Shown: piece by piece, positions 1 through 9,047 of the stretch | Layout: the number at the start of each line of letters is the position of its first letter | Position numbering within the stretch: position 1 is the stretch's first letter | Assembly: GCA_035293805.1 (NCBI GenBank) | Contig: DATGMD010000038.1 | Location: 1 to 64,000, forward strand | DNA: 64,000 nucleotides | Source: JAJPHF01 sp035293805 | Lineage (GTDB): Bacteria > Chloroflexota > UBA6077 > JAJPHF01 | Reading direction: 5' to 3' | Program-made: the position numbers and the translations under genes | Notes under the pieces: generated by a model | Database searches by the model: none | Told to the model about the DNA's origin: nothing | What the model saw: only the letters and a program-made list of their open reading frames with translations

Positions 1-35
1 GGCCCCCCTCCCGATGCGGGAAGGGGGAGAGGGAC
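1..35. repeat. G/C palindromic intergenic repeat (partial)
   Basis: A C-run and a G-run flank CCCGATGCGGG, forming a stem-loop cut by the window edge. Related C-run/G-run stems occur at 52946-53056. It looks like a REP-type intergenic palindrome. No function can be assigned. Confidence 0.5.
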
Positions 36-157
36 GCAGGTGGCGATGCCGTTGTCCTCCCTCCTTCCCGTCATCGGGAGGAGACGAGGGCGAATGGAAC
101 CGGCTTCGCTACGCTTTCGGTGGCGAGGTGCGAGTGTGCGATGTGCTATAAGGCGGC

Positions 158-571
158 ATGGACGAGTCGCAGCTGCGCGTGGGCGACGCCGAGCGGCGGC
201 AAGCGACGGACGCCTTGCAGCGGCACTACGTGGAGGGGCGGCTAACGGCCGAGGAGCTGGCCGAGCGCGTGCGCCAGGCGACGGCGGCCCGCACGCGCGC
301 CGAGCTGGACGCGGTACTGCGCGACCTGCCGACGCTGTTTGCGCCGCACACGACCCACCCGCCCCCGGCTGCTGGCGCCGCGCGGCCCCCAGCGGCGCGC
401 GGCGGGATGCCCGGCGACCTACGGCTGCACCTGACGCTCTACGCGCTGAGGATGCTGCTGCTGGTGACGATCTGGCTGCTCACGTCGCCGGGGGGCTACT
501 TCTGGCCGATCTGGGCGATGCTGGGCTGGGGCTTCGCCGTGGCCGTCCATGCCGTCTCGCGCCGCGTTTGA
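158..571 (+). CDS. DUF1707 domain protein with C-terminal two-helix membrane domain
   Basis: The 137-residue protein starts with a DUF1707-type segment (about residues 4-58; core VGDAERRQATDALQRHYVEG, then LTAEELAERV). A Pro/Ala-rich linker follows (about 65-88), then two hydrophobic helices (about 97-112 and 116-133), as in DUF1707 proteins fused to a 2TM domain. The family is common and functionally undefined; it is expected in the membrane with the soluble part in the cytoplasm. The ATG at 158 is preceded by AAGGCGG, a weak ribosome site. A TATAAG hexamer at 147-152 lies so close to the start that the transcript could be nearly leaderless. The gene stands alone ahead of the luciferase-like pair. 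Confidence 0.75.
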   Translation: MDESQLRVGDAERRQATDALQRHYVEGRLTAEELAERVRQATAARTRAELDAVLRDLPTLFAPHTTHPPPAAGAARPPAARGGMPGDLRLHLTLYALRMLLLVTIWLLTSPGGYFWPIWAMLGWGFAVAVHAVSRRV

Positions 572-625
572 CGCGGCCCGAGCCGCTGCGCATACTGAGG
601 CCGGTTGAGGGGAAGGAGCAGCGTC

Positions 626-1687
626 ATGCGATTCGGCCTGTTCTCGATGGGCGAGCATCCCCGCCGCCTGCCGCGCGATGCCTACGACGAGGACTTGCAG
701 GAGATCATCGCCGCCGATCGTCTCGGCTGGGACGAGGTGTGGATCGGCGAGCACCACCTGAACGGCAAGCAGGAGGTGCTGCCCCACCCGGACATGCTGA
801 TCGCCAAGGCGGCGGCACGCACGACGCGGATTCGGCTCGGGCCGGGGGTGCGGCTGCTGGCGCTGCACTATCCGCTCGACGTGGCATCGGAGGCGGCGAC
901 GGCCGACCATCTGACGGACGGCCGGTATCTCTTCGGCTACGGCACGGGCACGCCGCTCGACTACCCGTTCTACGGCGTGGCGTTCGCGGACGCGCAGGCG
1001 CGCATCGACGAGTCGCTGGACCTGATCCAGGCGGCGTGGGCCCACGACGAGCCGTTCACCTGGGAGGGGCGGTACTGGCAGGTGCGCGACGTGTACCTCT
1101 GGCCGCGGCCGCTGCAGCAGCCGCACATGCCGATGGCGCGGGCTTGCGGCAGCCCGGACTCGTGGTACGCGACGGGGCGGCGCGGCCACTGGGCGCTGGC
1201 GAGCCAGTACCAGACGGCGGCGCGCTTGCAGGAGGGTTGGGGCCACTACGAGCGGGGCGCGCGGGACGCGGGGCGCACGCCCGATCGCCGCGACCTGCAC
1301 GTCTGCCGCTTCGTGTGGGTGGGCGACTCGGACCGGCAGGCGCGTGACACGGTGCGCCCGTGGATGGACGCCTCGCTGGACTACCTGCGCACGCAGCCGC
1401 CGGTGCGCGCGAACCTGGAGCGGCTGAAGCCGCCGGGCGGGCGCGTCGAGGACGTGACGTTCGATTACCTGGCCGACATCGGGCAGTTCGTGGTCGGGAA
1501 CCCCGAGGCGGTGGCGCGCCAGCTGCGCCAGCTCCACGCCGACGTGGGTGGCTTCGGGACGTTCCTGCTGGTGGCGGGGCGCGACCCGGCGCCGCTGCCC
1601 GAGCGGCTGGCGATGCTGGAGCGGTTCGCGCGCGAGGTGGCGCCCGCGCTGGCCGACCTGGGTGAGATGACGACAGTGCCGGTGTAG
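626..1687 (+). CDS. LLM class flavin-dependent oxidoreductase (first of two)
   Basis: A 353-residue luciferase-like monooxygenase of the bacterial bioluminescence fold, expected to oxidise an organic substrate with reduced FMN or F420. Family signatures are the N-terminal MRFGLFSMGEHPR strand, WDEVWIGEHHLNG near residue 40, TRIRLGPGVRLL near 70, and DGRYLFGYGTGT near 100. The ATG at 626 is chosen because AAGGAG (613-618) sits at correct spacing and homologues begin at this point; an upstream TTG at 605 would add seven residues. A close relative follows at 1806-2879, so the two probably arose by duplication and may act on related substrates. The substrate cannot be deduced. Confidence 0.85.
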   Translation: MRFGLFSMGEHPRRLPRDAYDEDLQEIIAADRLGWDEVWIGEHHLNGKQEVLPHPDMLIAKAAARTTRIRLGPGVRLLALHYPLDVASEAATADHLTDGRYLFGYGTGTPLDYPFYGVAFADAQARIDESLDLIQAAWAHDEPFTWEGRYWQVRDVYLWPRPLQQPHMPMARACGSPDSWYATGRRGHWALASQYQTAARLQEGWGHYERGARDAGRTPDRRDLHVCRFVWVGDSDRQARDTVRPWMDASLDYLRTQPPVRANLERLKPPGGRVEDVTFDYLADIGQFVVGNPEAVARQLRQLHADVGGFGTFLLVAGRDPAPLPERLAMLERFAREVAPALADLGEMTTVPV

Positions 1688-1734
1688 GGAGAGGCGGTCT
1701 GCGGGCGGCGCCGGAGCTGCGGCCTAGCGGCCGC

Positions 1735-1755
1735 GGGCGGGCGTGAAACCCGCCC
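1735..1755. repeat. Short intergenic palindrome between the two LLM genes
   Basis: GGGCGGG (1735-1741), a 7-base loop CGTGAAA, then CCCGCCC (1749-1755) form a perfect 7-bp stem. No T-run follows, so it is more like a REP-type element than an intrinsic terminator. Confidence 0.4.
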
Positions 1756-1805
1756 CTACGACACGTCGGCGCACGAGGTAGGCAGTTCGGTGCGGGGAGG
1801 GGCAG

Positions 1806-2879
1806 ATGGAGTTCGGGCTGTTCTCGAATGGGCAGCGGCACAATACGGTGGCCGCGCTGACGTATGAAGAGGACTTGCACGAGCTGGAGGTGGCCGACGC
1901 GCTGGGCTTCCGCGAGGCCTGGATCAGCGAGCACGCCGGCGGCAACCGGCCCGACCAGCTCCCAGCCGCCGACCTGCTGATCTGCACGGCGGCGACGCGG
2001 ACGAAGCAGATCCTGCTCGGACCGGGCATTCGCCCGCTGCCGTACAACCACCCGCTGCAAGTGGCTGCCGAGGCCGCCGTCTGCGACCACCTGACGGGCG
2101 GGCGGTACCTATTCGGCTTCGGCACGGGCACGCTGCCGCAGCTGGCGCTGCAGCGGAACGTCGATCGCGCGGAGGCGCGGGCGATGTCCGAGGAGGCCAT
2201 CGACCTCATCCTGCGCGCCTGGACGGCAGCCGAGCCGTTCGACCACAACGGGCGCTACTGGCAGGGGAAGAGCATCAACATCTCGCCGCGGCCGCTGCAG
2301 CAGCCGCACATGCCGGTCGGCGTGGCGTGCTTCCACACGCTGGCGACGGCCGAGATGGCGGGGCGGCGCGGGTTTTTGCCGCTCATCAGCCAGTACTCGG
2401 CGGTGAGCTTCGTGCGCGAGATGGCGGAGGCGTTCGAGCGCGGCGCCCGGGCAGCGGGCCGGCCGGCGCAACGGAGCGAGTTCCGCGTCTGCCGCTATAT
2501 CTACGTCGCGGAGAGCCAGGAGCAGGCGAAGCGGGAGCTACGGGAGAGCGTGAACCGCGGCGTGGCGTACAACCGCGGGCTGGGTCAGTTCGACGAGTTT
2601 CTGGCGCCGGGCGACGTGCGCGAGCAGATCGACTTCGACTACCTGGTGGACCACGAGCACTTCTACGTGGGCGACCCCGATCACGTCACGCGCTGCGTGC
2701 AGCAGTTGTACGACGCGGTGGGCGGCTTCGGCGTGCTGATGCTGCTCGTGGGGAAGGACTGGGGCACGCGCGAGCAGCGCGACCGCTCGATGCGCCTCTT
2801 CGCGGAGCACGTCATGCCTCGGCTCGCGCCGCTCGGTGCGAACGCCGTGCCCGCCACCACGATCGGAACCGGCGCCTAA
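1806..2879 (+). CDS. LLM class flavin-dependent oxidoreductase (second of two)
   Basis: The 357-residue paralogue of the preceding gene shares the same framework: MEFGLFSNGQRHN at the start, FREAWISEHAGG near residue 36, LLGPGIRPLPYNHPLQ near 70, GGRYLFGFGTGTL near 97 and the ISPRPLQQPHMPV segment near 160 (WPRPLQQPHMPM in the first copy). The ATG at 1806 follows GGGAGGGGCAG. It is separated from the first copy by 118 bases containing a palindrome, so co-transcription is possible but not shown. Flavin-dependent monooxygenase or F420-dependent chemistry is inferred from family only. The ring-contact residues differ between the copies near residue 40 (GEHHLNG versus SEHAGGN), suggesting different substrates. 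Confidence 0.85.
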   Translation: MEFGLFSNGQRHNTVAALTYEEDLHELEVADALGFREAWISEHAGGNRPDQLPAADLLICTAATRTKQILLGPGIRPLPYNHPLQVAAEAAVCDHLTGGRYLFGFGTGTLPQLALQRNVDRAEARAMSEEAIDLILRAWTAAEPFDHNGRYWQGKSINISPRPLQQPHMPVGVACFHTLATAEMAGRRGFLPLISQYSAVSFVREMAEAFERGARAAGRPAQRSEFRVCRYIYVAESQEQAKRELRESVNRGVAYNRGLGQFDEFLAPGDVREQIDFDYLVDHEHFYVGDPDHVTRCVQQLYDAVGGFGVLMLLVGKDWGTREQRDRSMRLFAEHVMPRLAPLGANAVPATTIGTGA

Positions 2880-3125
2880 GCGCGCCTGCGACGCCGCGCA
2901 CGGGCTACGTGGTCGATCTACAAGGCGGCCACGCGAGCCAGGCAGCCTGGCGGGCGATCCGCTCCCCGGTGCCTCAGCGGGAGCGTCGCGGCGGCAAGCA
3001 CCCGCGCGAATCGGTTGCGCCGGGCGCGGGCGCGGGGCCATATTTCGGGTGGGTAAATGCTTCCTTAATCCAGGCCGGGGAGCGGCGCGACTGCTCACCG
3101 GTGGCGGCTCAATAGGAGTGGGTAC

Positions 3126-3590
3126 GTGAGATTGCGAAGCGCGATTTTGGCAGCCTTGATGCTCGGGAGCGCCGTGCCCGCGCTGTCCGCCCAGCCGGCG
3201 CGGGCGCAGACCGATCCCCAGATGGCCCAGCTCTGCGACGCCCTGGACGCCTGGGTGAGCGATCCAGAGGGGGCGGTGGACGCGACGCTCATCATGATCG
3301 GCCACAACCAGGGCGACGAGGGCACGACCTGGGCGCGCGAGCACGCTCAGCGGCTGGTCAACAACGCGGTGTTCGACTACGTGCGCTCGCGCGCGGAGAA
3401 GGACCTGAACCTGACCGACGCCGAGAATGAGCTGACCGATTCGATCTCGTCCACCGTACAAGGCCCCGAGGACGAGCAGGAGGCAGCCCGCGAGCGGCTC
3501 GGCCACCCGCTGTCGATCGATCTGCCCGCGTTCCTGGCGCGCGCGGTGCCGAGCTGCGCCACGGCGGGGACGCCGATCACCGGCGAGTAG
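3126..3590 (+). CDS. Secreted hypothetical protein
   Basis: The 154-residue protein begins with a clear signal peptide: MRLRSA, a hydrophobic run, then AQPARAQ, with likely cleavage after ARA near residue 27. The GTG start at 3126 is supported by AGGAG a few bases upstream. The mature part is acidic and helical, with two cysteines (in QLCDALD and VPSCATAG) that could form a disulfide, and a stretch HNQGDEGTTWAREHAQ that resembles no catalytic motif I recognise. Export is well supported; no family or function was recognised. The neighbours give no functional link. Confidence 0.6.
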   Translation: MRLRSAILAALMLGSAVPALSAQPARAQTDPQMAQLCDALDAWVSDPEGAVDATLIMIGHNQGDEGTTWAREHAQRLVNNAVFDYVRSRAEKDLNLTDAENELTDSISSTVQGPEDEQEAARERLGHPLSIDLPAFLARAVPSCATAGTPITGE

Positions 3591-3608
3591 CGCCGCGCCG
3601 GCGGGCCG

Positions 3609-4190
3609 CTATTGCGGCAGGCGGTCGAGAAAGCCGCTGGCCTTCAGGCGCTCGGCGAAGCCAAAGTCGGCCACGTCCTCGGGGCGGGCGGTGCGGGCCG
3701 CGGGGTTCTCTTCCAGGTCGAGGACGCCCTGCACGGCCGCCGGGTCGGGGTAGAGGTCGGGCTGGAGCTGGGGCCGCAGGTAGTCCACGGTGGCGCTCAA
3801 CAGCTCGGCGTCGTCGCTCTGGCTGTACTGCCCGATCACCTGCACGCCGAACGCGCGGTCGCTGCGCAGCCGCTTGACGGCCTGCGCCAGCGCCCGCAGC
3901 GCGGCGTCGATCATCGCGGGCTGCTGGGCGATGACGCGCTGCGGGCTGCCGATGCCGGCCGTCACGAGCGGGATGCCGAGATTCTGGATCGGCAGCAGCT
4001 CGCGGTAGCCGCGCTGGCGGGCCTGGAAGATGGCCGGCCCGGTGATGCTGGCGCCGTCCACCGTGCCGCTCTCCAGCGCCGCCAGCGACTCCGGGATGCC
4101 GCCGGTGCCGCGCGTGAACACGTCCGCGTCGGGCTGTAGGCCAACGCGCTCGAGGCCCAGGCGCGCGGGCGCTCGAGCGCTGCTTGCGGG
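3609..4190 (-). pseudogene. Truncated NMT1/TauA-type ABC substrate-binding protein
   Basis: The open frame encodes the C-terminal two thirds of a periplasmic-binding-like protein: LGLERVGLQPDADV, then an ALESGTVDGASITGP ligand-lobe segment, and a C-terminal RPEDVADFGFAERLKASGF tail typical of this family. It aligns in order with the intact proteins at 44048-45172 and 46420-47529, which carry LALSLWGLQPDRDV at the equivalent place. The N-terminal lobe and signal peptide are missing. An ATG at 4190 starts in another frame (MTRKQRSSA), so the first codons and the domain are out of register. I read this as a decayed gene rather than a functional short protein. Confidence 0.7.
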
Positions 4191-4473
4191 TCATGTTTAC
4201 TTCATCCTCAGCTGGCGATCGCAATTGCCACGATGCCTGATAGCCGCCTGCACGCGGCGCCGCGCTCCGTGACCCGCCGGTGCAATAGTCCGCGCGCGCC
4301 GCCAAAGGTCTGCGGGCGGGTCGCGGGAACCGCGGACGCACGGAGTGTGAGAGGGTTCACACTCGCCATGTGATCGGCTTCACGGCAGCACGAGACCAGG
4401 CGCGCTAGCGTAGGGTTAGAGCATACCTTCCGGGCTGAACAGCCAGGACCGCGACCGCCAGGGAGACAGGGGC

Positions 4474-4869
4474 ATGTCGAAACAAGCAAGCCAACCGACC
4501 CACCCCCCGGGCGCGCGGGGGCCGGCCGACCGGCGCAGCGACGAGCTGTTGCGCAGCGTGGTGCAGTATTGCCGCGTGGGACTGGAGGAGCAGGGCTTCG
4601 CGCTCGACAGGCGCGGCGGCACGGATGGGCGCGGCTGGGTGCGCTTCAGTCGGCCCGACCGCGACGCGCGTGGACACGGGGGCACGCTAGTGCTGCTCGT
4701 CGCCCACGGGCGCCCCGAGCAGGCGCTGCTCTTCGACACCTACTTCGTCGATCGCGCGCTCGATCTCCACACGCCGCACGCCAAGCTGCTCCAGTGGTAC
4801 GACGGCGACGCCGAGCTACCGAGCCTGGTGCGCCAGGTGGTCGACCGCGTCCGACGCTGGCCCAGCTAG
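4474..4869 (+). CDS. Hypothetical protein, small alpha/beta domain
   Basis: The 131-residue protein has a disordered Pro/Gly/Arg N-terminus (about 1-22), then an ordered part with SDELLRSVVQYCRVGLEEQG, HGGTLVLLVAHGRPEQALLF and a C-terminal amphipathic helix LPSLVRQVVDRVRRW. It has no signal peptide or membrane segment and is probably cytoplasmic. The ATG at 4474 follows GGGAGACAGG. No family was recognised. It is transcribed away from the decayed binding-protein gene and converges on the GMC oxidoreductase gene with a 56-base gap. Confidence 0.5.
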   Translation: MSKQASQPTHPPGARGPADRRSDELLRSVVQYCRVGLEEQGFALDRRGGTDGRGWVRFSRPDRDARGHGGTLVLLVAHGRPEQALLFDTYFVDRALDLHTPHAKLLQWYDGDAELPSLVRQVVDRVRRWPS

Positions 4870-4925
4870 CCAGCCATTGCCCCCGTGGCCGCGTCGCCTC
4901 CCGCCGCTGAGCGCGGCCGCCGGCC

Positions 4926-6437
4926 TCAGCCGGCCGCGGCGACGCGCTCGGCCACGACCTCCCCGATCATGATGCAGGTCAGGTTCGTGTTCGCGTGGAC
5001 CACCGTGGGCATGATCGAGGCGTCGGCCACCCACAGGTTGTCCATGCCGTGGACGCGCAGCGTCTGATCGACCACGGCCATCGGGTTGTCGGCGGGCGCC
5101 ATCAGGCAGGTGCCGACGCCGTGATGGTAGCTGTCGTGGGTGGCGCGCGCGAACCGCGCCCAGTCCTCGCCCGGCGCCGGCTGGAGCAGCGGCCCGTAGT
5201 AGCGCTCCATCGAGGGGTGTTGCACGAGGTCGTAGACGAACTGCATGGCGTCGGTCATCGCCTTGAGGTCGTCGGGATGCTCCAGCATGTTCGCCTCGAC
5301 CAGCGGCAGCTCGTGCGGGTCGGTGCTGGCGAGGGTGACGCGGCCGCGGTTGTGCTGCTCCAGCAGGTGCATCGAGATCGGCATCATCCGCTTCAGGCCC
5401 TGCACCTCGGTGGGCGGGCGCATGTGGATGTGGAAGTTGCCGACGGGCCGGCTCGGGTCGCTCTTGATGATGAGGCGGAAGCGGGGCACGACCCAGTCTT
5501 CCTGGAAGTGCGTTGGGCCCTCGAACGTCATGTAGACGACCGCGTGGTCGTGGTAGTTCGCGCCGACGCCCTCGAGGGCGTTGACGACCGGGATGCCCAG
5601 CCGCTCCAGCTCGCCAGCCGGCCCGATGCCCGAGAGCATCAGGATCTGCGGCGTGTGGTAGACGCCGGCGCTGAGCACCACCTTGTCGGCCGCGGCCGTG
5701 CGGACCTCGCCGTCCTGCTCGTAGCGGACGCCGGTCACGCGGCGGCCGTCGATCTCCAGGCCGACCACGGGCGCCTCGGCGACGATGCGCAGGTTCGGGC
5801 GGCCGCGCGCCTGGCTGAGGTAGGCGACCGTCGTGGACTGTCGCTGGCCGTCCTTGATGTTGTACGGCGAGGCGCAGACGCCCAGCGGCTCCGCGACGTT
5901 GAGGTCGGGGCAGAGCGGCAGACCGACGCTGAGCGCGCGGTTGATGAACGCGGCGCCCAGCTCCGAGGTGGGTTGCTCCAGCAGGTAGGGGCGCTTGATG
6001 TACAGGGGCCCCTCGGAGCCATGGATGGGGCTGTCGGGATAGTCCTGGTCCGACTCGATACGCTTCATCACGGGCAGCATCTTCTCGTAGGACCAGTCGG
6101 GGTTGCCGAACGCCACCCAGCGATCGAGGTCGTACTTCCAGGGGCGCGGAGCGGACATCACGTTCACGGACGAGCCGCCGCCCATGATCCGCCCGGCGAG
6201 CGAGTAGAAAATGCTGCCGTCGAGCTTGCGCTCGGTCGGGTACATCTCGACGTAAGGCGACTCCAAGAGCAGCCGCGTCTGGAGCGCGGCGTCGGCCACT
6301 AGCTCGGGCAGGGGATCGGGGTCCGGCCCGGCTTCGAGCAGCAACACACGGCGATGCGGGTCCTCGGAGAGGCGCGTGGCGGCCGCGGCTCCCGCCGACC
6401 CACCGCCGACGACGATGACGTCATAACGCTCTTGCAT
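4926..6437 (-). CDS. GMC family FAD-dependent oxidoreductase
   Basis: The 503-residue glucose-methanol-choline type flavoenzyme oxidises an alcohol group to an aldehyde or ketone. The FAD Rossmann motif VVGGGSAGAAAATRLSED is at residues 9-27 with the acidic end LLLEAGPD. The GMC signature RIMGGGSSVNVM lies near residue 85, and LSAGVYHTPQILMLSGIGP near 258 is the second GMC signature. The C-terminal domain carries the catalytic His region DSYHHGVGTCLM and the VVHANTNLTCIMIGE segment that closes the FAD site. Full length matches the family. It sits 10 bases downstream of a CoxG-like gene on the same strand, so the two are probably co-transcribed. The substrate is not evident. Confidence 0.9.
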   Translation of the reverse strand: MQERYDVIVVGGGSAGAAAATRLSEDPHRRVLLLEAGPDPDPLPELVADAALQTRLLLESPYVEMYPTERKLDGSIFYSLAGRIMGGGSSVNVMSAPRPWKYDLDRWVAFGNPDWSYEKMLPVMKRIESDQDYPDSPIHGSEGPLYIKRPYLLEQPTSELGAAFINRALSVGLPLCPDLNVAEPLGVCASPYNIKDGQRQSTTVAYLSQARGRPNLRIVAEAPVVGLEIDGRRVTGVRYEQDGEVRTAAADKVVLSAGVYHTPQILMLSGIGPAGELERLGIPVVNALEGVGANYHDHAVVYMTFEGPTHFQEDWVVPRFRLIIKSDPSRPVGNFHIHMRPPTEVQGLKRMMPISMHLLEQHNRGRVTLASTDPHELPLVEANMLEHPDDLKAMTDAMQFVYDLVQHPSMERYYGPLLQPAPGEDWARFARATHDSYHHGVGTCLMAPADNPMAVVDQTLRVHGMDNLWVADASIMPTVVHANTNLTCIMIGEVVAERVAAAG

Positions 6438-6447
6438 TCGTCTGCTC

Positions 6448-6903
6448 CTAACTGCTGGGCGCTTCGAGCTGGGCGCGCAGGCGGCGCGCGGCCTCCTCCA
6501 TCATGAGCGCGGCGGTGGCGCGCAGCACCATGTCGCCCAGGATGGCAAGGCGACCCTTCACCGCGACGGTCGCGCGGTAGGCGAGGGCAGTCTCTGCGGC
6601 GGCGAGCGGTGTGAGGGTCATGACCACGTGCGCCGTGAGCGGGCTTTTCGTCACGGAGTCGCGGCCGTCGACGTCGGCGGCCATCTCGGTGGGCGGGTTG
6701 CTCTCGACGATGTGCGCGCGAAAGTTGAACTTGCCGGAGATCGGCCCCACGCTCGCGGCAATGGCCGCGTCGAAGGTGCGGTCGTCGACCTGGGTGACGT
6801 TCTCGACGCCCGGCATGCACGCCGCAATGCACTTGGGGTCGAGCAAGAAGTCCCAGACCTTCGCGGCCGGCGCGTTGACGGTGATGCGGTCTTCGAAGAT
6901 CAC
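6448..6903 (-). CDS. SRPBCC protein, CoxG-like (carbon monoxide dehydrogenase subunit G family)
   Basis: The protein is a START-like alpha/beta fold typical of CoxG: FEDRITVNAPAAKVWDFLLD at the start, CIAACMPGVENV after it, GPISGKFNFRAHIVE in the central sheet and a C-terminal helix MMEEAARRLRAQLE. I prefer the GTG at 6903 (151 residues; AGGATGGACCT upstream) because CoxG proteins begin just before this strand; an ATG at 6960 would give 170 residues with a disordered head. CoxG proteins help mature or anchor molybdenum hydroxylases, but none is nearby. Here the partner is the GMC oxidoreductase 10 bases downstream, which is unusual. Confidence 0.8.
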   Translation of the reverse strand: MIFEDRITVNAPAAKVWDFLLDPKCIAACMPGVENVTQVDDRTFDAAIAASVGPISGKFNFRAHIVESNPPTEMAADVDGRDSVTKSPLTAHVVMTLTPLAAAETALAYRATVAVKGRLAILGDMVLRATAALMMEEAARRLRAQLEAPSS

Positions 6904-7165
6904 AGGTCCATCCTGGGCGTCGCTGTCGCGCGGGGCGGGCGGCGAAGCCGCGAGAGCCATCCTACCGCCGCCACGGGCGCCCCTGGTTCTACAGGAAAGG
7001 CGCCCGCCGGGGCCATCGCGCTTCCCGCGCCCGGCGCGGCGCCGCCGCGGCAGCGGTGGGGACGAGCCTCGGGGCTGCCGCGGCGGCTTGTGACGCGCTT
7101 CGCCGCTCTGTCAGAATGGGCGGCGCGGAGCGGCCAGTCGGAGCGCCGCGCGAAGGAGGTCAAGC

Positions 7166-8302
7166 GTGACGACGACCGAGCTGCCCAGCCTGGATTGGCT
7201 GCGGGTGGACTTTACCGGCAGCCTATTGCGGCCCGCGCGCCTGCAGGCGGTCGCGGTGCAGTACGCGCGCGGGGAAGCGAGCGCGGACACGCTGCGCCAG
7301 GTGCAGGACGAGTGCATCCGCGAGGTGATCGCCAAGCAGGAAGCGCACCAGATGCCGGTGGTGAGCGACGGCGAGTTTCGCCGCGCGAACTTCCAGGACA
7401 GCTTCGGCCAGGCCGTGAGCGGCTTCGACGCCACGCCGAGCACCTGGGAGCCCAAGCCGTTCTACGATGGCCAGACGCCGTTCCGGCGGGTGGAGTCCGG
7501 GCCGAGTGGCAAGGGCCCCGCCATCGTGAACCGGCGGCCGGTCACGGAGCGGCTGCGGCTGGTGCGCAACGTGCCGCTGGAGGAGTACCGCTTCTCGAGC
7601 CAGGTGGCGACTCGCCCGGTCAAGGTCACGCTGGTCGGCCCCGACCGCGTGTCCCAGCGGTTCGAGTGGGAGTCGTCGCGCGCCGTATATCCCGGGCTCG
7701 ACGAGTTCGTGGCCGACGTGGTCGCCATCCAGCGGCAGATGCTGGCGGAGCTAGCGCGGGCCGGGTGCCGCTACGTGCAGCTCGACGAGCCCGGCTACAC
7801 GGCATACGTCGACGAGCCGTCGCTGGCGCGGATGCGCGCCCGCGGCGAGGACCCGGACGCGAACCTGGCCCGTTCGATCGCGGCGACCAACGCCGTGCTC
7901 GCGGACCTGGGGGACGTGACCACTGCCGTCCACATCTGTCGCGGCAACCAGACCGGCGGCTGGCACCGTGAAGGCTCGTACGACGCGATCGCCGAGCGGC
8001 TGTTCGGCAGCCTGAACTGCAAGCGGTTCCTGCTGGAGTACGACAGCGAGCGCGCGGGGGGCTTCGAGCCGCTGCGCTTCGTGCCGAAAGACCGGGTGGT
8101 CGTGCTCGGGCTGATCACCACCAAGCTCCCGGAGCTGGAGAGCGTCGACCACTTGCTGCGGCGGATCGAGGCGGCGAGCCGCTACCTGCCCGTCGAGCAG
8201 CTGGCCCTCAGCCCGCAGTGCGGCTTCGGCCACTTCCCCGAGGACGTGCAGTGGCGCAAGCTCGACCGCATGCTGGAGACGGCCGCGCGCGTGTGGGGCT
8301 AA
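7166..8302 (+). CDS. Cobalamin-independent methionine synthase-like (MetE C-terminal family) protein
   Basis: The 378-residue protein is a single MetE catalytic barrel. Zinc-type ligands are visible as His and Cys in TTAVHICRGNQTGG (about residues 250-262), an acidic residue in FLLEYDSERAGGFE and a late Cys in ALSPQCGFGHFP. VDFTGSLLRPARL at residues 13-25 and MPVVSDGEFRR near 66-76 are typical of this single-domain family, which includes methionine synthase II-like and epoxyalkane:CoM transferase-like enzymes. The GTG at 7166 is chosen on a strong AAGGAGG site. It is half the length of classical MetE, so it probably uses another methyl or thiol partner. A decayed copy of its 3' end lies at 10103-10165. 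Confidence 0.8.
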   Translation: MTTTELPSLDWLRVDFTGSLLRPARLQAVAVQYARGEASADTLRQVQDECIREVIAKQEAHQMPVVSDGEFRRANFQDSFGQAVSGFDATPSTWEPKPFYDGQTPFRRVESGPSGKGPAIVNRRPVTERLRLVRNVPLEEYRFSSQVATRPVKVTLVGPDRVSQRFEWESSRAVYPGLDEFVADVVAIQRQMLAELARAGCRYVQLDEPGYTAYVDEPSLARMRARGEDPDANLARSIAATNAVLADLGDVTTAVHICRGNQTGGWHREGSYDAIAERLFGSLNCKRFLLEYDSERAGGFEPLRFVPKDRVVVLGLITTKLPELESVDHLLRRIEAASRYLPVEQLALSPQCGFGHFPEDVQWRKLDRMLETAARVWG

Positions 8303-8321
8303 GGCGGCTCTCGAAGGTGGT

Positions 8322-8350
8322 GGGGACGTTTGGCGGCGCCAAACGTCCCC
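8322..8350. terminator. Bidirectional hairpin between converging genes
   Basis: GGGGACGTTTGGC (8322-8334), loop GGC, and GCCAAACGTCCCC (8338-8350) make a perfect 13-bp stem between the converging methionine-synthase-like and nitroreductase genes. No long T-run is present, so it may stop transcription only partly. Confidence 0.55.
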
Positions 8351-8381
8351 GCTATCTCTGCTAGATGCGTCGCATGGATCG

Positions 8382-9047
8382 TTAGTCGAGGAACGTGACG
8401 GTCTCGGCAAGCGGGGCGCGGTCGATGCGGACCAGAGGATTCCTGGTCGTGTCCTCGAACCCGATTGACATGCCGCAGAACAGCACGAGCCCGGCCGGTG
8501 GTGACACGACCGCCGCGACGGTCCTGTGGTACACCGACCACGCTATCTGTGGGCAACTGTGCAATCCTTCGCCGCGGAGCAGCAGCATGATCGTCTGCAG
8601 GTACATGCCGACGTCGGCCCACTGGGCGGAACCCATGGCGCGGTCGATGTAGCAGAACAGGGCGGCCGGCGCACCGAAGCAGTCCCAGTTCGCGGCAACG
8701 GCCTTGGCGCGTGCCTGCTTGTCCTCGCGCGGGATGCCGAGTGCGGCGTAGCGCTGCTCGCCGGCGGCGAATCGGCGCTCGCGGTACGGGGACTTCAGAT
8801 CGGGCGGATAGATCGCGTACTCGCGCTCGTCTCCGGGGTCGCCCGCGGCCAGGCGCTCGGCGGTGCGTCGCTTCAGCTCGGCCAGCGACGCACCTGTCAG
8901 CACATAAGTGTTCCACGGCTGGAGATTCCCGCCCGACGGCGTCCGGGCGGCAGCGGTGAGTACGCGCGCGAGCACCTCCCGCGGCACCGGCTGGTCGGTA
9001 AACCCGCGTACCGCCCGTCGGCTCGCGACCGCGTCATAAACGTCCAT
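8382..9047 (-). CDS. Nitroreductase family protein
   Basis: The 221-residue FMN-dependent nitroreductase has the FMN-phosphate motif ASRRAVRGFTDQPVP at residues 7-21, the ARTPSGGNLQPWNTYVLTG segment near 31-50 and the C-terminal DVGMYLQTIMLLLRGEGLHS helix near 140. These match nitroreductases reducing nitroaromatics or quinones with NAD(P)H. The ATG at 9047 is chosen because AGGAGG lies nine bases upstream and MDVYDAVASRRAVR is a typical family start; the frame is open further upstream, but that stretch does not look like protein. It is divergent from the ECF sigma gene with 165 bases between, so a shared regulatory region is likely. Confidence 0.85.
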   Translation of the reverse strand: MDVYDAVASRRAVRGFTDQPVPREVLARVLTAAARTPSGGNLQPWNTYVLTGASLAELKRRTAERLAAGDPGDEREYAIYPPDLKSPYRERRFAAGEQRYAALGIPREDKQARAKAVAANWDCFGAPAALFCYIDRAMGSAQWADVGMYLQTIMLLLRGEGLHSCPQIAWSVYHRTVAAVVSPPAGLVLFCGMSIGFEDTTRNPLVRIDRAPLAETVTFLD

